Assembly (NCBI GenBank): GCA_039881145.1
Contig: JAYKKI010000095.1
Coordinates: forward strand, 1 to 64,000
DNA: 64,000 nucleotides
Source: Druceiella hillmani
Lineage: Eukaryota; Arthropoda; Insecta; Lepidoptera; Hepialidae
Direction of reading: 5' to 3'
Of the stretch, positions 59,161-64,000 are shown one piece after another. The notes beneath the pieces are model-generated. The model ran no database searches. It had not been told where the DNA came from and was given only the letters and a program-made list of their open reading frames with translations. Every line of letters starts with the position of its first letter. The first letter of the stretch is position 1. A program made the translations under genes and the position numbers.

Positions 59161-61553
59161 ATAACGTTCAATACATTTCCTTACCGTTTAAAAGACCTTA
59201 ATAATCGAGTTAAGTGAAAAATATACAAATTCAAAACTTTTGTTATGCATGAATATTAAAAAAATTGTGAAATAAGTAATATTTTTTTCAAATGTACACG
59301 TAAAAGAAACGGATATTTCGTCCAACTTCATTGCAAGTGCTCTCGTTTGAAAATTATTTTTGTAGTTTTCAATTTCCAATCAAGGATTACTCGACTCTAG
59401 TGACATTGGCTTTCAAGCTATAATCATTGTGTAAAAAAACTAACGCCATGTGTTCATGTACTTTTAAGTTTTTTACTTGATGTTTTGCTGGTTGACTTGA
59501 GAAACGTGATTATAAGTACCCATCCAAAAAAATATATTTACTACTTGTTCAATGTCTAAGGTATAAATTTTAGAACCAAAATATTAAATAAATTGCGCGC
59601 TGAATCCATAAGGTTTAAAACAATTATTATATTGACATAATTATTACGTTATAACATATTAGCGTAGTAGCCTATTAAAATATGGTCATATTGGTGACTT
59701 CGCAGTCTATAGGTCAGTTTGATAGCCAGCCAACACACCAGAGCTCACTTATTATTAGACATAAATGATGTTTAATATCTCAAACTGTTTGAAATAATTC
59801 ACATTTCATTATGAGTTTGTAAACAATTTATATTGGATATGATTTAACTAAATAAATTAAATAATTGTCGTCTTTTTTATCAACGTTTTTCACTGTGAAA
59901 TCATCTTTTATATAATATTTAAATACAGTTAATGTAGTTGCAATGATACTAAATTATGCAATAAATAACGAATGTTAATAATATTCTAAGGTAAGTTATA
60001 ATGGACAAAATCACTAAAACGAATCAAAAAATTATTTTGATTGAGTGATAAATATTATCAATCTTCAGTGTTTGTTTTACATAAATATTTATTTTACTTA
60101 ACCACGATGAAAAAAATATAACTAGGTCTTTAGAACTTTTAAGAAATTTGGCATACATTTATTAGTCATTTGACTCATTTTCTTTCGTCCTTAAATGTCG
60201 TCATGAAGTTGGAATATAAAATCATTCATCATATCACTATGAGAGTACTCTACGAGTTTAAAAACTTGTAAAATTTAATGATACTTAATATTTTTACTAA
60301 AATATTGGGTGCAAGAATAAAATAGGGAAAAAACTGTTTTTCATAAACAATTTAAAATAAGAGCGAAAATTCTTTCGTCGTGATAACTCTTAACAATGGA
60401 GTATTCATATCGATTTTACAGATTTTTATTTCACAATCTTTGGAAAATTTTTAGGACAGAATAATTTTTTTTAGAATAATTTTTGTGTGCCTTTGTCACA
60501 AATTCCCAATATTAGGAGCAAATAACACATAAGTAATGTGTGACACAATTTAGTAAAAATCATAATGACTGCTATACTTTCATTTCTTTCTTTCACAATA
60601 ACTAATATGTTTTCTTTACTCGAAATTGTCACATAACCTTAATTTGCCGTCTAGTCAGGACGCCCTGTCGAACCGCATTGCGGACGTCATTGATATTTCA
60701 TTTGCAATTTCCAAATTTATATAATTTTAATTGTTTAAGAAATGTCTCCAAAATGATTAAATGTAGTAAATAGTTAAATGTAGTGTCTATAAGTGTGATA
60801 ATATTTTACAACAAAATTGATAGTTATTACATATGATAGGCATAAAATATATGACTTCTTGTTTCAAACACTACGTTTTGGACTTACTTTTTATCCTAAT
60901 AAAGTGTTAAATGATTGTAATTTGTTAATGGTTTCAAGACATTTAAAGATATGGTGTGAATTGATATCACAATTATTCATACTTTCACTTGACATAGGAA
61001 TATTCAATCTTTAGCTTTGTTGAAAAGAAATTTATATTAGTTGGTACGTACATAAAGAATACCAATTAAGTATGGGTCATGAACTATCGATTGCCATTAA
61101 AAAAATAATTTGCAACTTTTACAAATATTTACATTAGAACACCGTGCCGAATTGGCACGGTGTGATCTTAAATTTTCTTTCGATTTTAAATCAATAAAGG
61201 TTGAATATTCAGATTTCTCACCCTCATAGTTATTTAGTTGTGCAAATTCAGGTAAATGGTATTATTTAATATGAGGTTTTTTGTTGGTAGACTTATTCAA
61301 TTAAGTATTTAAACATACGAAGATCTTTACTTAAAATGAAAAACTTGTTTTAAATAAAGATTAAATAAAGCTTTAATTAAGTATATGATAACAATATATT
61401 ATTTATTTTGTATAAGGCCTTATTAAAAATTTAAGAATGTATTTGGTTTTAATAACAAAAATTTATTGGAACTTGTTACATATTAATGTTAGTTAAAAAT
61501 AAATACAATTGTTGAATATATTTGGGGTCAATTTTGTAGAAATTCATTATTCA
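59160..61553. other. Spacer with one GC-rich hairpin
   Basis: No lettered block or transposon homology. ORFs at 59188-59379 and 60817-61014 are short and without motif. A small GC-richer patch lies at 60645-60690 (GGACGCCCTGTCGAACCGC). ACACCGTGCC and GGCACGGTGT (61139-61148 and 61154-61163) form a perfect 10-bp stem with a GAATT loop. Confidence 0.4.
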
Positions 61554-61717
61554 CAATTGAATGAAACTAAGTGTTGTAGTATTATTTCTACTTTCTTTAC
61601 GTTCGTTCATACGAACATATAGAATACATAGAACGTATAAATACAAATGTATAAATAAAGCATATAGAACGTAAAGAAAGTAGAAATAATACTACAATAC
61701 GTAGTTTCATTTAATTG
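61554..61717. repeat. Inverted-repeat hairpin, 51-bp arms
   Basis: Arms 61554-61604 and 61667-61717 pair with only a few mismatches. Both hold TAGTATTATTTCTACTTTCT or its complement, with a loop of about 62 bp. The single related arm at 36534-36595 suggests a dispersed MITE-like family. Confidence 0.85.
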
Positions 61718-61989
61718 TAATACAAATGATTAAGATACAATGACGTTTATAATTATGAGACTTTTAATTTTAAATACCACTCCCCATTTAGAAAAGGATT
61801 ATTTGGTGTATTATTTAATAAATTATATTATATTATATTATATAATAAATTAGATTTATCACTAAAATTTATCAGTAGTTCTAAAATATTTGAATTATAA
61901 TTGTGAATTCATTTATTTACGAGACACCAAAGCAAAAAATAACATTGTCGACTTTTAACAAAAAAGTTTGAAAAATATTTAATATAGCG

Positions 61990-62481
61990 AATGGAATGAG
62001 CAGTTGTCAATACGCCCGTCGGTCGCACGTGGTTACGACGAATGAATTAGAAACATTCTACTAAGTTTGCCTTTTTACGAGATGTTGAAGGGCACCCAGA
62101 ACGAGCATGATTTCCAACATTCATATCACCACGTTTAAAGCGTCCAAAGCACTCGAAAACTCGTGTGCGACTCAAAGCATCCTCCTTGAAAGCATAATGA
62201 AGCATTTTATTAGCTTCTGTGGCCGATGTTTAAAGCAGAAAACAAAATTTCAAACACACCCCTTGTCTCTCTTTTAAACTTGCTGTAACGAATTTCACTG
62301 ACGGAATATGACAACAGTTAGTGAAATACAACACAGCAATCAAACGTTAACATACATACTGACGCCGTCTAGGCAGTTGTTTCCTGAGAATCTTTACTAA
62401 CCCTATCTAGCGGAAAACGTCTCTACTACGTCTAGGAATTGCAGCGCGGTATCAGTTTTGTTATTTTTGGGTCTCCTCTCG
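61990..62481 (-). mobile_element. Mariner 5' fragment with terminal repeat and transposase N-terminus
   Basis: On the minus strand the element begins at 62481 with CGAGAGGAGACCCAAAAATA, a mariner-type inverted repeat next to a TA at 62482-62483. After a 5' stretch, a frame from about 62290 gives LKERQGVCLKFCFLL, a stop, then TSATEANKMLHYAFKEDALS, RTRVFECFGRFKRGDMNVGN and ARSGCPSTSRKKANLVE, which is the paired helix-turn-helix DNA-binding region of mariner transposases. The catalytic domain and the other end are missing, and the frame has stops. Inactive. Confidence 0.75.
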
Positions 62482-62789
62482 TATATTCTAAGGTCCATTA
62501 TTGAGAAATATAATCGCAGTGTAAACCTATTTAATCAAAACTTGACAAGAAATATTTCGATAGGACGACACAAACTTTGATTGGAAATGTAATGAACTGG
62601 GTAAAATTAAATTGATTACTTGGAAATGAAATTAAAGGTTTAATGAACATTTAACCTGCCAACATTTTGTATTAAATTTATAAAATAATAACCATCATGC
62701 TTTTAAAAAATGTTAACCTTCATCAAAAAATTTAATCTATCATCAAAACTCTAACCATCAGAACTGAATTTCGGATGAACAAATCGTAA

Positions 62790-63800
62790 TGGAGGGCCAG
62801 ATTACTGAGAAATCCGGGTTTTTAACAAGCCCACCTATATTTATTTCGTCCATTTTTCCAAAGCATTTGATTCAGTTAAAACGCAAAAATTTTGAGAATT
62901 GCTACTAGTCATGGTAGGCCGAAACACCTGTTATACGTCCTCAGGCGTCTTTACGAAATCGGAAAAGAATTAGTTAGAGCGGACTATGTACCTACTACCG
63001 ATGTGTAAACTCGCCTCTCCTATTTAACATATATACGGTGCTTATAATGAGAAATGCTTTCAAGAACTAGACGAACAAGTACGATTAGTGACTATTATTT
63101 ATAATATGGCAAGTCTACTGCAATGGATGGAAAACTTCGGCATTGTATTCGAATTGAAAATTAATCGCAATAAAACAAAAATAACAATTCTTAACCGTAC
63201 TAATGATAACTCGCCCGATATCACCCAACTAACAAATTGCCAGTGATTATACCACCCGTCTATTTTGGGGCTTTAGATTCTAGTAATGGCCGTTGTAATA
63301 ACAAAATCAAAAAGCGTATGATGATAATTAGTTCTTTTATGGAAAACTTGGGGAAAATATAGAACAGAACATTCCAAAAACGAAAACTCGACTCGTTCGA
63401 GCATCGGTGTTCCCCATTTGCCTCCACATTGCAGGGAAATGGACATTACGTGAAAGCAAGAGAAAAACATACAGGAATTCCTGAAAATGTGATACTGAAA
63501 AAGAATGCTCAGAGGGGCGTGGATTGAGTTTCGTACTGAAGCATCCATGCTCCAGAAAATCTGTATCAGGCAATGTTTGTCCAATATCGTACAAACTCGC
63601 AAAATGAAATTCTTTGGACATGAAGCGCAGCATAGCTACGATAGTATTCAATTCCCGGCGATACAGGGCAAAATAGAAGGTACCAAGTTATGTGAGAGAG
63701 CACTGATGCGATAGATATATCAGATCAAGGCGAGAGCAAGGAGAACAGCCGATAGAGGGATGGGTACATATCCTGTTGGCGACATCAATCATTTGAAATA
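62790..63800 (+). pseudogene. RTE-type LINE remnant (reverse transcriptase, C-terminal part)
   Basis: Segments of the RT and C-terminal region occur in the right order. FVHFSKAFDSV (62845-62877) is RT motif A. CKLASPI, a stop, then HIY (63003-63035) corresponds to the GCxLSPLLFNIY motif. FELKINRNKTKITILNR (about 63148-63198) follows. TKTRLVRASVFPICL comes from about 63380, then WIEFRTEASMLQKICIRQ, IVQTRKMKFFGHEAQH and IQGKIEGTK (63505-63690) and IKARARRTADRGM near 63725. The YADD catalytic motif, expected near 63090, is deleted, and several frameshifts and stops are present. The endonuclease domain is absent. Minus-strand ORFs at 63273-63651 are antisense shadows. Confidence 0.85.
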
Positions 63801-64000
63801 CACTTGATACGAGGACTGTGAACACTTTATCTATAATGTAGTGACTAAGAAGATATGATCATTAGAAAGATATAAGAGCTACATTTTAAGAAGATACCAC
63901 AACTTAGTTATGTGTTTTTAATATTAAGCTAGCAAATACACGAAATATGAAGTATAACAAATGTCTCAGTGCTATTTGAAAAATATTTAATTAGTGATGA
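63800..64000. other. LINE 3' flank, boundary not found
   Basis: AT-rich sequence after the last recognisable LINE residues; no poly(A) tail or target-site duplication could be pinned down. Confidence 0.35.

Noticed and set aside
63273..63651. Two overlapping minus-strand ORFs of 104-109 codons
   Set aside because: They are antisense to recognisable LINE protein segments on the plus strand.

Overview
This window looks like non-coding nuclear DNA from an invertebrate, most likely an insect or other arthropod. It is very AT-rich, dense in long (AT)n microsatellites and has no convincing intact protein-coding gene. The coding traces I recognise are all broken transposable elements of arthropod type: a Penelope-like element (30.7-31.8 kb), a DD41D rosa-like Tc1/mariner transposase (37.0-37.5 kb), a mariner N-terminal fragment with one terminal repeat (62.0-62.5 kb), an RTE-type LINE (62.8-63.8 kb) and a Helitron-like 3' end (12.53-12.56 kb). 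No tRNA, rRNA, CRISPR array or operon is visible. All comparisons were made by eye, so block boundaries are good to tens of bases at best.

The main structure is a set of diverged local duplications. I name the recurring blocks A, B, C, D, E, F, G, J, K, L, H, M, N and O. Unit 1 (about 1.9-16.3 kb) reads A-B-C-D-E-F-G-J-K-L-H. Unit 2 (about 22.0-48 kb) reads A-B-C-N-K-[Penelope]-M-G-D-E-[mariner]-F-J-H-(H inverted). Unit 3 (about 48.4-59.2 kb) reads A-B-(M, K, N inverted)-O-O-G-D-F-G. The left edge (about 46-1300) is an inverted J-L copy. The order is largely kept, so an ancestral stretch of some 15-25 kb probably duplicated at least twice, then picked up insertions, inversions and microsatellite growth.

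Conservation between units is uneven. A core of about 310 bp in block D (6300-6610, 35970-36290, 55600-55820) is nearly identical between units 1 and 2 while its flanks are clearly diverged. A core in block B is also well kept. Block K carries a minus-strand reading frame whose amino-acid sequence is recognisable in all three copies. These are the best candidates for a hidden function such as a regulatory element, non-coding RNA or terminal exon.

Other structures of note are a 12-copy, 64-bp tandem array grown inside one copy of block F; a roughly 3.4-kb inverted repeat (45.0-48.4 kb) with an adjacent near-perfect palindrome made from the same terminal motif; three further hairpins; a GC-rich insertion of about 215 bp (47.1-47.3 kb); and a GC-rich promoter-like island (27.02-27.28 kb).
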